Of a stretch of DNA of 64,000 nt, positions 20,762 to 32,101 are shown piece by piece. The position numbers and the translations under genes were made by a program. The notes under the pieces are model-generated. The model ran no database searches and was not told the DNA's origin. It saw only the letters and a list, made by a program, of their open reading frames with translations. Every line of letters begins with the position of its first letter. The first letter of the stretch is position 1. The stretch comes from Cordylochernes scorpioides (Eukaryota; Arthropoda; Arachnida; Pseudoscorpiones; Chernetidae). The DNA lies in assembly GCA_030710605.1 (NCBI GenBank), contig CP092877.1:44872406-44936405 (forward strand). Direction: 5' to 3'.

Positions 20762-22700
20762 TAATCTTAATAAAGAGTATTTAAACAATGGTTTTAAATA
20801 CAAAACAGTAAAGTTTTACAATAGGCTGTCAATACACAAATACCTAAGCAATAATAAATATAATTATAAATTTGAAACTTCAAACTTCTCCAATTAATCT
20901 AACCAACAACTTATATTCTACTCTTATACTAAAACAAATGATAGAATTACTGAATATATTTCCTATGACTTTAAATATATTAATTATATGATAACGATTA
21001 TAAAGCATTAAATTCATTCAATTTGATCTCCAGTTACTGTGGGAGGGAACTGGAAAACAATTATAAATGAATTTGAAGCATAAAAAATGTTTTATTATTT
21101 AATTAATTTATAATTTTAATAAAAATGTAACTTATATCAATGGAAACAAAATTTTAATACATATATTTTCACAATCTTTAAAATTTCTAATGATTCTTTT
21201 CTGACAGCTTTTCTAACTTCAAACAATTTTAAAAATAAGATTTCCAAGAAGAGGGAAGGTTACTTTTAGAACAATGTCGGCGGGTCCCTGGCAGACAGAT
21301 GTTACATCCACACATGTGCGCTGTCTCTAGGGAGCGGCAGACGCCACTTTGAATAAGTAAGTAAACAACCTCCTTCTATGTTATCTAATATTAATTTAAT
21401 TATACAGTTTAATGGTCGAAGAGAAATCAATCCATAATGAAGTAAGGGTGAAATGGGATGTGGTATTTTCATCTGAAGAGCCCTGGTACCACAGATTTCT
21501 CTCTCCAATAGATTTTCCAATCTCCTTTTGTGTAATGTCCTGGTCTACCATTAGGGTTCCAAAAAATAATTTCTAATAGGCAAAGATTTAAAATATGTTT
21601 ATCTATCCTTAACTAGGCAAAAACATTATATCATATTATTCTTACTCTTAGGAAAAAAAAAATCTAAAATTATATAGGAAAAAAAATTATATAAAAAAAT
21701 TACAAAAACTATTAATTAACTAAAAAATACTAACACCCTTTCAATTCTCTACCTGTTTGAAATAAAAGTGTATGGTTCTTTCTTTATCTCTTTCCTCTCT
21801 TTTACTAAAAAATAAATATATAATCATTATAAATCTCTTCTTTATTCCTATTTATTTTAAGAGTATGTCTAAATGACGGGTAAAAGCCGATGCTAAAAGA
21901 CGTTACGTTGTTAAATCTTCTTGTTAAATTTTCTTTTTATTTTTCAATTTTTTTTTTCTTTCTAAAATAAAAACATATTATTCTAACATATAATTACTTT
22001 TATTACATTTTTTTCTCTCCTACATAAGATATAAAAATAATACATATAAACAACTTTTTAATATCATCTAACTTAAACACAAAAATAATTATCAACTTTT
22101 ATCTTATATAATTAATTTAGATTTAGCTTGCTAATCTAATAGAATTTCCTTTTTTTATATATAAATATTATTATTATTAAAAGTTTTAAATATAGTTATA
22201 TCAATATATAAATCCATCTCAACTCACTCTATAATATCAACTTAATTTAAATTATATTTAAGATTTAAAATTTTATTTGATAAACTTTATTATTTACATT
22301 TCATATAAATTCATACGAGCTTGCTCTATGATAATAACTTATTTTAAGTTATATTTAAGATTTCAATTTTTAATAGACAAACTCTGTTATTTACATATCC
22401 AAAAGGTATAATTTATATCTTTAAGGAAAGAATAAAATATAAAAGTAATTATAATCACATAATACTCACAGAATTTTTTTTTCTCAGTGTTTTAGTCAGT
22501 TTAAAGATGTTTTTTATTAGTTATTCTTACAATTACTACAGATATACATACAACAATCTATATTTATTATCAAACAAATTATTAATTATTTCAACTAACA
22601 TCTATAGCAAATAATTTTTAATAAAAAAAACGTTTTAAAGAATAACAAACTAAAAAACTTTAAAAAAAACTACAAACATTTTTGGGTTAGCACCCCTTCT
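20762..22700 (+). mobile_element. Partial old-lineage PLE unit: ORF 3' tail and terminal region
   Basis: 20762-20856 matches the last part of the PLE reading frame (compare 25048-25144). It is followed by the 3' non-coding/terminal region (20857-22680), which leads straight into the next unit's start at 22701. This is a 5'-truncated copy placed head-to-tail upstream of a full unit, the usual PLE tandem layout in which the upstream copy supplies a pseudo-LTR. The terminal region holds the structured RNA candidate at 21420-21502. Confidence 0.8.
21420..21502 (+). ncRNA. Covarying pseudoknot-like RNA element (old PLE lineage)
   Basis: Outer stem GAGAAATC (21421-21428) with GATTTCTC (21494-21501); inner stem TGTGGTA (21459-21465) with TACCACA (21487-21493), directly abutting the outer stem on the 3' side. 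GGGT (21446-21449) in the 5' bulge can pair with GCCC (21480-21483) in the loop, giving a pseudoknot. The same architecture with different base pairs occurs in the younger PLE lineages. Function is unknown. Confidence 0.6.
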
Positions 22701-25144
22701 ATGTTCTCTAAACTCGCTAAAAATTGTCTAAATAAGAAATGTCAAACTTGCCCAACTTTCAAGAACCATGACACATTTCAAACACCTAGTTGTAAGATAG
22801 AAAACACTATTTATAAATTAACTTGCCAAACTTGTCAACTTTCATATATAGGACAAACTTGCAATCCTTTAAACATAAGAATAAATTTACATAGAAACCA
22901 CTCCAAAAAATCAATTGGTAACACATACATGAAACAACACAATAAAATACATACCTTTAACAATTACATGATAGAAATACTTGACATTTGTCAAGACAAA
23001 AAACAACGATTATTATTAGAAAACAATTACATTTATCAACACAACACTTTATACCCTTATGGACTTAACGACGAACTTAACCACACATACACACCACAAC
23101 CATCTGAAATATCAATCTATGAAATTAGTAATAAATACAAAAAACATTACTCTATTAATAACTCAGTCAAAACCAGAGGTAAAACTACCAACAAATTAGG
23201 CTTCATAAACTTTAATAACTTATTAGACACAAACAAAATGTACACAAAAAATTTCATTGAAAATTTTATTAAAACATTATTCAAATTATAAATAATAGCA
23301 AACTTATAAAACTTGTAGAACACATTAAAATTCACAATCTTTCTAATAGATTAACAGATATCACAAACGACATCTTCAAATACAGAAAAATTAAACAAAA
23401 GAATAACCAAATTAACATTATTATTAAATTCAATAACAAATTATTTGATCATTTCAAATTTAATGATATATTTAATGACCAATCTATTAACAGTTTATTT
23501 CCTATAAAAGGTTTAAATTTTAAAACTACCTGGAAATATAACAAGAATATAGGCAGTATATTATGCAATTATAACCCGTTTATTAATAATCTAACAAATT
23601 TTAAAAAATCTAAATGTATAATTGCCACAATGTTCTAGATAAATATAAATTCACAGGACATATTTTAACTAGCGATTATTCTTTTTTGGAACCAAAACTC
23701 CAAAACATTTTAAATAGAGGATATAAATATATACCTCAGATCAAACACAATTTCAATAATACAATTAAATCTATATTAAAAGACATCGATATATTCATTA
23801 ATAAAACTAGTATAAAACACAGAATTCCTGAATTTACTTTCCTAGAATGGAAATATAAATTAAGTAAAGAAATAAAAAACTATTATAACAACACACTAAA
23901 ATACACAAACCCTAATGAATCGGAAATTAATTCCTTAAAAGACAATTTTGAAAACTTACAAAAAGATTTTATCATATGTCCAATAGATAAATGTTCAAAT
24001 AATTTATCTATTATATGTAAAAACTTATATCATGACCTTCTAAAAAATGAAATTAATAACAACAGTAAATACACCTTCATAAAAACAACTGAAACTAAAA
24101 TCAAAAAAGATATTAAAAATGTAGAAAACACACTAAAAATCATTAATTACAACAAAAACACAAACACACATACCGAAATTTTATATTATTCCTAAATTAC
24201 ATAAAACACCAATCTCATTTAGAACAATCACATCAGGAATAAACTCAGTCATAAAAAACATAGATTTAAGACTAGCTTCAACACTTCAATTCATAATAAA
24301 TAAAATAACTAACAAACATAATTATAAATTCATAGATTCTAATAAAAAAATCATTAACTTCCTAACAAATAACCTACAAAAGATGAATACAGTTCATACA
24401 TTTGATTTTGAAGATCTTTAACATCGGTTAGAAGACCTTAATAATAAAATACACAGCTTAATAAATGAATTCATTAATGATAAAACATTCCATATTCAAA
24501 TTATTCACAACAAATACAAAACATTTAAATTAGATAACAAAACAGCAAAAACATTACTTGAAACCTTCTTAAACTTTAATTATATTAATTTTAAAAACAA
24601 AATATACATTCAATCTAAAGGTGTTCCAATGGGAACTTCATCCAGTCCTCTACTAGCCAACTTATTACTTTTTTGGTATGAAAGAGAGTTCTTCCTACAG
24701 AATGATGTAAATTGGCATATGTTCCGCTATGTAGATGACATCATTATCTTGAATAACCCACAATTCAATAATGTCATTTACAAAATATACCCTAAATATT
24801 TGAAACTTAAAAATAATGAAAAGATAACTAATAACAAGGAGGTTAACTTTTTAGACTTAAATATAAACCTTGCAAACAAGTCAATTGGAACATATGACAA
24901 AAGAAATTGTTATAATTTTAAAATTATTAAATTCTGTAATGTCAATTCCAACATATCATCAAATTGCTGCAAAGGCATATATTTTGGTCAATTTTTAAGA
25001 TTTTATAGAATCAACAACATTAAAACAAACTTTATTAAAGACATTAATAATCTTAATAAAGAGTATTTAAACAATGGTTTTAAATACAAAACAGTAAAGT
25101 TTTACAATAGGCTGTCAATACACAAATACCTAAGCAATAATAAA
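22701..25144 (+). pseudogene. Old Naiad-type PLE polyprotein (N-terminal GIY-YIG, then RT), broken
   Basis: Starts at ATG 22701 with a zinc-finger-like N-terminus (C9, C14 and C17 of the frame, then H and C), followed by a GIY-YIG nuclease: IYKLTC, SYIGQT, the IRINLHR arginine region and LLLENNYI with the catalytic Glu. The first segment is 22701-23291 (196 codons). A frameshift follows LFKL; 23614-24195 carries the middle region; a TAA falls in the FDFEDL block (24417-24422); 24629-25144 carries RT motifs PMGTSSSPLLANL and FRYVDDII, then VNFLDL. The C-terminus is cut at 25144 by the LTR element and the unit resumes at 30686. Unlike the younger copies, this one keeps an in-frame ATG. Confidence 0.85.
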
Positions 25145-25928
25145 TGTCATAATTTGTATATAATTGTATGCCCCCCGACCCACTATGCATGTACAATGTA
25201 TGATTTTCAAAGATTTAATAAAGAATAAGGTAACTGGAGGAAAGAAAGTGGCAACAAGACATAGGAAGCAGGCTAAAAGCGGGCACAAGTATAAATAACT
25301 TGTACAGTCAATACTTCCTGGCAAGCCCGGACGTATCTGGTATCCGCAGAAGTTATATTAGTATAGAGACGCCCAATATTTCCGGACAGGACCGGACGTA
25401 TTTGATAACGCGGAAGTAAATAGAGTCGAACACACCCGATACTTCCTGACCAGGCCGGACGTAACTAACACCAAAGAAAGCCGCCGGTCCAATTAGAAAG
25501 CCTCCCCTAAATAGGTCAACCAATAGAAAAACGGACACGTTCCATCCTTCGACCAATGGGAAGGAAGACAACTCGTGGTGTTAAATCGAAAGGCAAGAAT
25601 TGTTAGTAGTGACTTGGCTCCCACCGAGTTCGGATCAGTAGTGATTTCGCTTCCAACAAGGTGACATCTGCTCTAGACCTCTCTCCCTCTGCTCATCCCA
25701 CAGCTAAGTTCAATCACCGCCATGTGATCAGATAATTAACAATCAAAACCCGCTCCGCTCTTCTCAAGCTTTCTTTCCTCCAACCCAGTTGCCTTTTATT
25801 TTCAAACCCCATCACGTGTCCTGATTATTCCTAACTGTATGCTTCAACTTCCACTCAAACGACTGCGTTTCAACCAATCCTCACCATTCAAATCAAACAA
25901 CAAGAAATTCCGCAACGATATTGTCACA
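25145..25928 (+). repeat. 5' LTR, 784 bp
   Basis: Bounded by TGTCAT...CACA. Contains a TATA-like box (AGTATAAATAACT near 25287-25299), an AATAAA near its start, and three diverged roughly 75-bp repeats carrying CCGGACGTA (about 25328, 25390 and 25454). Confidence 0.92.
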
Positions 25929-26027
25929 GAACGGTTAAGTCGACAGGATTCTACAACAGTGTAATACATCAAATATTGCAGTGTAATAACTTTGGATATA
26001 TTACAATAGAGTCGACAGGATAAAGAG

Positions 26028-26552
26028 ATGGAATTTAATCAGGATCCCATAGGCGTAAAAACGGACAACCCTACGAAAGAAAGAGGGAAGAAACTGGCAA
26101 CGAGCGAAGCGACAAAACACACCCTGGCGACAATAATTTTGCAGCTGACCGCCGCACTTCAAGGAGCAAGGTCCACTCAACTACAAACGACGTTCCGTAG
26201 CGCCACCCCCGGAGCAGCCCACACCCCCCGCCGACCGAAAGGCGAGATGAGCGCGGCAGCCGACGCACGTGCCACCACCCCAGGCAAGTGTCACCGAGAC
26301 CGGACACCGACCACCGAGGAGTCATCCACCGCCATGCCGTACCCGTATCACAGCACACCCCGACGCCCAGGTGCATGGAATGCACCTCTTCCGCCGTCCA
26401 ACTGCAAGTTCTGCGGCGCGAGGCACTGGCACAGCGAATGCCGACATCGACCAGTCCCGACGGCCCACGAAAAAGTGCGGACAGTGCAAACAGTCCCACA
26501 ACAACCAAGTCAAGCCAGAGACCCCCCAGCCGAGCAGCCCTTTCGAGACTAA
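26028..26552 (+). CDS. Gag-like protein of the LTR element (174 codons)
   Basis: Begins 100 bp after the 5' LTR. Basic, Pro/Thr-rich, with one zinc-knuckle-like motif CKFCGARHWHSEC, the form (CxxCGxxHW...C) usual in arthropod Ty3/gypsy gag. It is short for a gag, and the capsid region is not recognisable, so it is probably deleted. It overlaps the downstream frame, which lies in the +1 phase. Confidence 0.65.
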   Translation: MEFNQDPIGVKTDNPTKERGKKLATSEATKHTLATIILQLTAALQGARSTQLQTTFRSATPGAAHTPRRPKGEMSAAADARATTPGKCHRDRTPTTEESSTAMPYPYHSTPRRPGAWNAPLPPSNCKFCGARHWHSECRHRPVPTAHEKVRTVQTVPQQPSQARDPPAEQPFRD

Positions 26553-26559
26553 GGTAGGC

Positions 26560-27951
26560 ACCCCCCCTATGGCGTCAAGAATTGACTTTGAACTCTTATC
26601 TAACCCTACCTACCCCTTTAACCATGTATCTAAACATGTACCAAATGAATGCAAGCACGGGCTAGACCAAAACCTGTCCCAAAGGGCTCGTACAGCACAC
26701 AAAGCTTTCACACATGGAAACCCTTGCCTGCATTCATTGCCCAAACCCCAAATATTTACATGCCAACATTCTAATCTCACACCACGCAACTTTTCATGCC
26801 CACAACATATAAAGCCACCACGACTTCAACCTACAATTCCAATAATGCCCAAAAAAGTGTCCGTACACCGACACAGCTCACCCACTTACCACGCAAATGT
26901 ACCTCACAACATACACGCACCCATACGTCACCACGCAACAAACACGCACAACCCGCACAACAAACGCAACACGCGCGCCAAAAGACAACAACAACAAACA
27001 AGCGCATGCACAACCGTTAAGAATAATACAATCATCCCGTCTACACAAAACATAGAAAAAATTCACGCCACCAAACAACCACACAATCGAAAAACATTGC
27101 GATCTTTCCTAAAAGCTGTGAACGCCTATAAAGAGTTCATTCCGGACCACGCCCGCTTGCGGACGCCACTTGTCAACCTTCTAAAAAAGGATGTCGTGTG
27201 GGTCTGGAGTGACGAATGCCAGAAAGCGTTCACTAACCTGAAAGAAAGCCTTACCACACACCCCACATTATACCTTTACCAAGAAGGTCTGCCATGCCAG
27301 GTGTACTGTAACACCTCAACATTCGGCATTGCAGGCATTCTTAAACAAGTCTACCCTGATGGGAAGACATACCCAGTTCAACATTTCAGCCGCTCTCTGC
27401 GTGGTCACGAGCGAAATTATTCAGACTTGGAACTACAATGCCTAGCCATTGTGGAAAGTGTGGATAACTTCCGCGCCTGTCTAATGGGCAGAAAGTTTAC
27501 AATACTTTCTGACCATCCTGCATTGCAGTGGTTGAAAGAGATCAAAGCCCCGTCAGGCAGATTGTTTCGATGGAGGTTAAGACTGTCAAGATACGAATAT
27601 GAGGTCCGTAGCATAAATGGAGTGCAACAATATGAAACGGGCGTTGTAACTCGTATCCCATTTTGTGGCTTTCTAGATGCGCCACTCATAAAGAGCCAAC
27701 AGTCTTCTCCACCGGGAAAATCTCGCGTGACTATGGATCACAATAAACTGCGCACCGTCTCCCGAAAAGGAGTACTTAAAACTATAGTCCCAAGTTCACT
27801 TACAGCCAGACTTCTTAAGTCCGTACACACACAATACCACCATCCAAACATCTCCAAGATGACGACTCATCTCGTCACAATATTATTGGCAGAACATGAC
27901 ACAAGACATCGCAAAACAGGTAAAAACCTGCCCCACCTGCCGATTCGCTAG
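26560..27951 (+). pseudogene. Pol remnant: RT connection, RNase H, integrase start
   Basis: An open +1 frame runs from within gag to 27951. Up to about 27080 it is low-complexity His/Asn/Thr/Pro-rich with no protease or RT palm motifs. From about 27090 it matches Ty3/gypsy pol: FLKAVNAYKEFIPDHA (RT end), WSDECQKAFTNLKESL, HPTLYLYQ, then RNase H with DLELQCLAIVESV and LSDHPALQWL. The first catalytic Asp site reads CNTSTFGIAGIL where TDAS is expected (Asp to Asn), so RNase H is probably inactive. Next comes the integrase zinc region HTQYHHPN...H, with a frameshift near 27885; the CPTC half is in the next frame. The palm and YxDD motif are missing. Confidence 0.75.
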
Positions 27952-28489
27952 AAGAATCGATGAATACAACCAACCTTCACGTAAAAATACCGACACAGGC
28001 CCCAAAGCAAAACAAAATTCGTACATAAAGCACAGCGTACACACAACACAAACAATGCCAAAATTACACCACCCACGTCAGAGAAACGATCACACATCTC
28101 AACCTAAATCAATTACCACCGACATATCGCTAATAAAACCATTAACGATCAAACAGGAGAACTGCGAACCTACCAATCATTTAATTTCTACAATTAATAA
28201 GATTCGAACAAATATTTCAGAGTCCCCATTTACAAAAATATGGAGGAACATGGGGCAATACCCTATCTTTCATCTGATTTTCATCCTTTGTTTGTTAGTT
28301 CTACCATACAAATGTATCCCAATTTTATTCATTAATTATTTGTTTATCTATACCATGCCCGCTCATAAAATTTTCGAACTACAAGAGGCAGTTTTTAATT
28401 TTGGACAAGCATTTATAAAACTTCTCATAATTTTAGGAACCATTTTTGCAGAAAATCTAAATAAACTCCGAGGAGATAGAAGTAACTGA
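27896..28489 (+). CDS. Integrase zinc-finger end plus unrecognised hydrophobic C-terminus
   Basis: The first about 20 residues (MTQDIAKQVKTCPTCRFAR) complete the HHCC zinc finger left in the other frame, confirming a frameshift. The rest is not integrase. Near the C-terminus are hydrophobic stretches (FHLIFILCLLVLPYKC and PILFINYLFIYTM) that could be membrane segments, followed by an amphipathic end. It could be unrelated sequence joined by the deletion; I do not recognise it. Confidence 0.4.
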   Translation: MTQDIAKQVKTCPTCRFARRIDEYNQPSRKNTDTGPKAKQNSYIKHSVHTTQTMPKLHHPRQRNDHTSQPKSITTDISLIKPLTIKQENCEPTNHLISTINKIRTNISESPFTKIWRNMGQYPIFHLIFILCLLVLPYKCIPILFINYLFIYTMPAHKIFELQEAVFNFGQAFIKLLIILGTIFAENLNKLRGDRSN

Positions 28490-29087
28490 AAGATGACCAA
28501 CCAATGTCGGAGAAGTCACACTCCAAAAACAAGATGCAAATAGCACACAAAATCAATTAGGCGGACAGGAAACGTAGTTCCCCCACGTTCCATGTCCGGT
28601 TTCTAATTACCATCCCTCGACCAGCAGCTAAATTGAGGTCAACTGGGAACCTCTCTTAGCCACCGATTTTGGATTCCAATTCAAGCCTGCGCATCGACTT
28701 TTACAATGTCAATCAAATCGACTGTCATTCGAAAATCAAACAAGGTACACGCACACACATTTCTTACACAACAGACTTCTAACATTTTCCACAACACACA
28801 CAAAGACAAAAAATTTATAGGGCATAATTGAGCAATTAAAACATTTATAGGGCATGTAGATATACAAAAGGGTTCAAACCAATACACCTTATTTTTCATA
28901 TTAATCATTTTCATTATTTTCTCTCAATTAAAATTTAAATATATAATCAATTTATCAATTTATTCAACTTATTATCACTTTTAATCATTAATTATCATTT
29001 TTTTTTACCAATTAGTTTATATTATCATAATTTCAAATCAACGAGAACTCATTGGTTTTCTTTTAAAATTGGATATTATATTTTATT
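28490..29087. other. Non-coding interior of the LTR element
   Basis: AT-rich sequence after the last open frame, with no recognised motif. The RNA-level role, if any (for example a packaging region), cannot be read from the sequence. Confidence 0.5.
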
Positions 29088-29665
29088 TTGATTTACAAAA
29101 ACATTCTTTTTTTTTTCTTTTTTCCACCATGCAACAAAACATTTTTCCTTTTTCTCACCATGCAACCAAACATTTACTTTGATGTCTTCCAACTTTTATA
29201 TTATTTTTTTATTTCTTCCAACTTTTTATTTTACTTTGATTTCTTCAAAAGACCTAATAAAAATCCCTCGATTTCCATTCCCAATTTCGAGCAAGAATAT
29301 GGTTAGGCATTTTTCCTTTTTTTTTTTCACCATACATCAACATTCATTTTGATTTCTTCCAACCTTTATTTTTATTTTTTAACTTCTCAAAAGACCTAAT
29401 AAAAATCCCTCGATTTCCATTCCCAATTTCGAGCAGAAATATAATTAGGCACTTCTTTTTACCATGCAACAAGCACTTTTCTTTTTTCACCATGCAACAA
29501 AACATTTTTTTTCCTCACCATGCAACCAAACCTTTACTTTGATTTCGTCCAACTTTTTATTTTTATATTATTTTTGATTTCTCAAAAGCCCTAATAGAAC
29601 TCCCTCGATTTTTTTCCAATTTCGAGTAGAAATTAGTTAGGCGCATTTTCTTTTCTTTTTAATCC
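29088..29665 (+). repeat. Three-unit tandem repeat inside the LTR element
   Basis: Three diverged units of about 150-190 bp, each ending in the conserved core CCTAATAAAAATCCCTCGAT ... CCAATTTCGAGCA ... TTAGGC (cores near 29254, 29396 and 29590). The units also carry copies of CACCATGCAACAAAACATT-like sequence. Confidence 0.8.
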
Positions 29666-29901
29666 ACTATGTACCATAGCATTCATTTTGATTTCTTACA
29701 ATTAAAAATTTTTTTGATTTCTATTAATTATACTCAACCTATATCATCAACACCATTCTATTTTACTTCTTATATCGCCACCAATGCTTGTATATAGACT
29801 CTCAATACCCACAAATAATTTTCCCACAAAATTATTTTTCACCTTACAGAATTCTCTCAGGCTAACCCCTTCTTGAATTCTTCACATGTAGGGGGCGCAT
29901 C

Positions 29902-30685
29902 TGTCATAATTTGTATATAATTGTATGCCCCCCGACCCACTATGCATGTACAATGTATGATTTTCAAAGATTTAATAAAGAATAAGGTAACTGGAGGAAA
30001 GAAAGTGGCAACAAGACATAGGAAGCAGGCTAAAAGCGGGCACAAGTATAAATAACTTGTACAGTCAATACTTCCTGGCAAGCCCGGACGTATCTGGTAT
30101 CCGCAGAAGTTATATTAGTATAGAGACGCCCAATATTTCCGGACAGGACCGGACGTATTTGATAACGCGGAAGTAAATAGAGTCGAACACACCCGATACT
30201 TCCTGACCAGGCCGGACGTAACTAACACCAAAGAAAGCCGCCGGTCCAATTAGAAAGCCTCCCCTAAATAGGTCAACCAATAGAAAAACGGACACGTTCC
30301 ATCCTTCGACCAATGGGAAGGAAGACAACTCGTGGTGTTAAATCGAAAGGCAAGAATTGTTAGTAGTGACTTGGCTCCCACCGAGTTCGGATCAGTAGTG
30401 ATTTCGCTTCCAACAAGGTGACATCTGCTCTAGACCTCTCTCCCTCTGCTCATCCCACAGCTAAGTTCAATCACCGCCATGTGATCAGATAATTAACAAT
30501 CAAAACCCGCTCCGCTCTTCTCAAGCTTTCTTTCCTCCAACCCAGTTGCCTTTTATTTTCAAACCCCATCACGTGTCCTGATTATTCCTAACTGTATGCT
30601 TCAACTTCCACTCAAACGACTGCGTTTCAACCAATCCTCACCATTCAAATCAAACAACAAGAAATTCCGCAACGATATTGTCACA
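29902..30685 (+). repeat. 3' LTR, 784 bp
   Basis: Same length as the 5' LTR, with no difference noticed over the stretches compared. Followed by the TAAA target duplication and then the interrupted old PLE unit. Confidence 0.92.
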
Positions 30686-32044
30686 TAAATATAATTATAA
30701 ATTTGAAACTTCAAACTTCTCCAATTAATCTAACCAACAACTTATATTCTACTCTTATACTAAAACAAATGATAGAATTACTGAATATATTTCCTATGAC
30801 TTTAAATATATTAATTATATGATAACGATTATAAAGCATTAAATTCATTCAATTTGATCTCCAGTTACTGTGGGAGGGTACTGGAAAACAAATATAAATC
30901 AATTTGAAGCATAATAAATGTTTTATTATTCAATTAATTTATAATTTTAATAAAAATGTAACTTATATCAATGGAAACAAAATTTTAATACATATTTTCA
31001 CAATCTTTAAAATTTCTAATGATTCTTTTCTGGCAGCTTTTCTAACTTCAAACAATTTTAAAAATAAGATTTCCAAGAAGAGGGAAGGTTACTTTTAGAA
31101 CAATGTCGGCGGGTCCCTGGCAGACAGATGTTACATCCACACATGTGCGCTGTCTCTAATGGTCGAAGAGAAATCAATCCATAATGAAGTAAGGGTGAAA
31201 TGGGATGTGGTATTTTCATCTGAAGAGCCCTGGTACCACAGATTTCTCTCTCCAATAGATATTCCAATCTCCTTTTGTGTAATGTCCTGGTCTACCATTA
31301 GGGTTTAAAAAAATAATTTCTAATAGGCAAAGATTTAAAATATGTTTATCTATCCTTAACTAGGCAAAATCATTATATCATATTATTCTTACTCTTAGGA
31401 AAAAAAATCTAAAATTATATAGGAAAAAAAAATTATATAAAAAAATTACAAAAACTATTAATTAACTAAAAAAATACTAACACCCTTTCAATTCTCTACC
31501 TGTTTGAAATAAAAGTGTATGGTTCTTTCTTTATCTCTTTCCTCTCTTTTACTAAAAAATAAATATATAATCATTATGAATCTCTTCTTTATTCCTATTT
31601 ATTTTAAGAGTATGTCTAAATGACGGGTAAAAGCCGACGTTACGTTGTTAAATCTTCTTTTCTTGTTAAATTTTCTTTTTATTTTTCAAAACTTTTTTTC
31701 TATCTAAAATAAAAACATATTATTCTAACATATAATTACTTTTATTACATTTTTTTTCTCTCCTACATAAGATATAAAAATAATACATATAAACAACTTT
31801 TTAATATCATCTAACTTAAACACAAAAATAATTATCAACTTTTATCTTATATAATTAATTTAGATTTAGCTTGCTAATCTAATAGAATTTCCTTTTTTTA
31901 TATATAAATATTACTATTATTAAAAGTTTTAAATATAGTTATATCAATATATAAATCCATCTCAACTCACTCTATAATATCAACTTAATTTAAATTATAT
32001 TTAAGATTTAAAACTTTATTTGATAAACTTTATTATTTACATTT

Positions 32045-32046
<2 letters not shown>
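30686..32046 (+). mobile_element. Old PLE unit, 3' terminal region (continuation of 22701-25144)
   Basis: Matches 20853-22310 closely, with some short deletions: about 70 bp missing after CTGTCTCTA near 31158, and a 12-bp loss in the GCCGATG block near 31636. The structured RNA element recurs at about 31166-31248. It ends at the (TA)n tract where the young array begins. Confidence 0.85.

Positions 32047-32097
<51 letters not shown>
32047..32097. repeat. (TA)n microsatellite between old and young PLE arrays
   Basis: About 25 TA units separating the truncated old PLE terminal region from the first young unit. Confidence 0.95.

Positions 32098-32101
<4 letters not shown>

Larger units (their letters stand above)
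25145..30685 (+). mobile_element. Internally deleted Ty3/gypsy-type LTR retrotransposon
   Basis: Two 784-bp LTRs (25145-25928 and 29902-30685) that look alike wherever compared by eye, beginning TGTCAT and ending CACA. The 4-bp target duplication TAAA lies at 25141-25144 and 30686-30689, and removing the element restores PLE sequence seen uninterrupted at 20845-20870. The interior (3,973 bp) has a gag-like frame, an RNase H region and the start of integrase, but no reverse transcriptase core, no recognisable protease and no integrase catalytic core. It is therefore non-autonomous yet recently inserted. No standard TGG primer site follows the 5' LTR. GTAGGGGGCG just before the 3' LTR may be the polypurine tract. 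Confidence 0.9.

Noticed and set aside
27896-28489. Envelope gene of an errantivirus-like element
   Set aside because: Two hydrophobic stretches are present, but there is no signal peptide, furin site or cysteine pattern, and the frame begins as integrase zinc-finger sequence.
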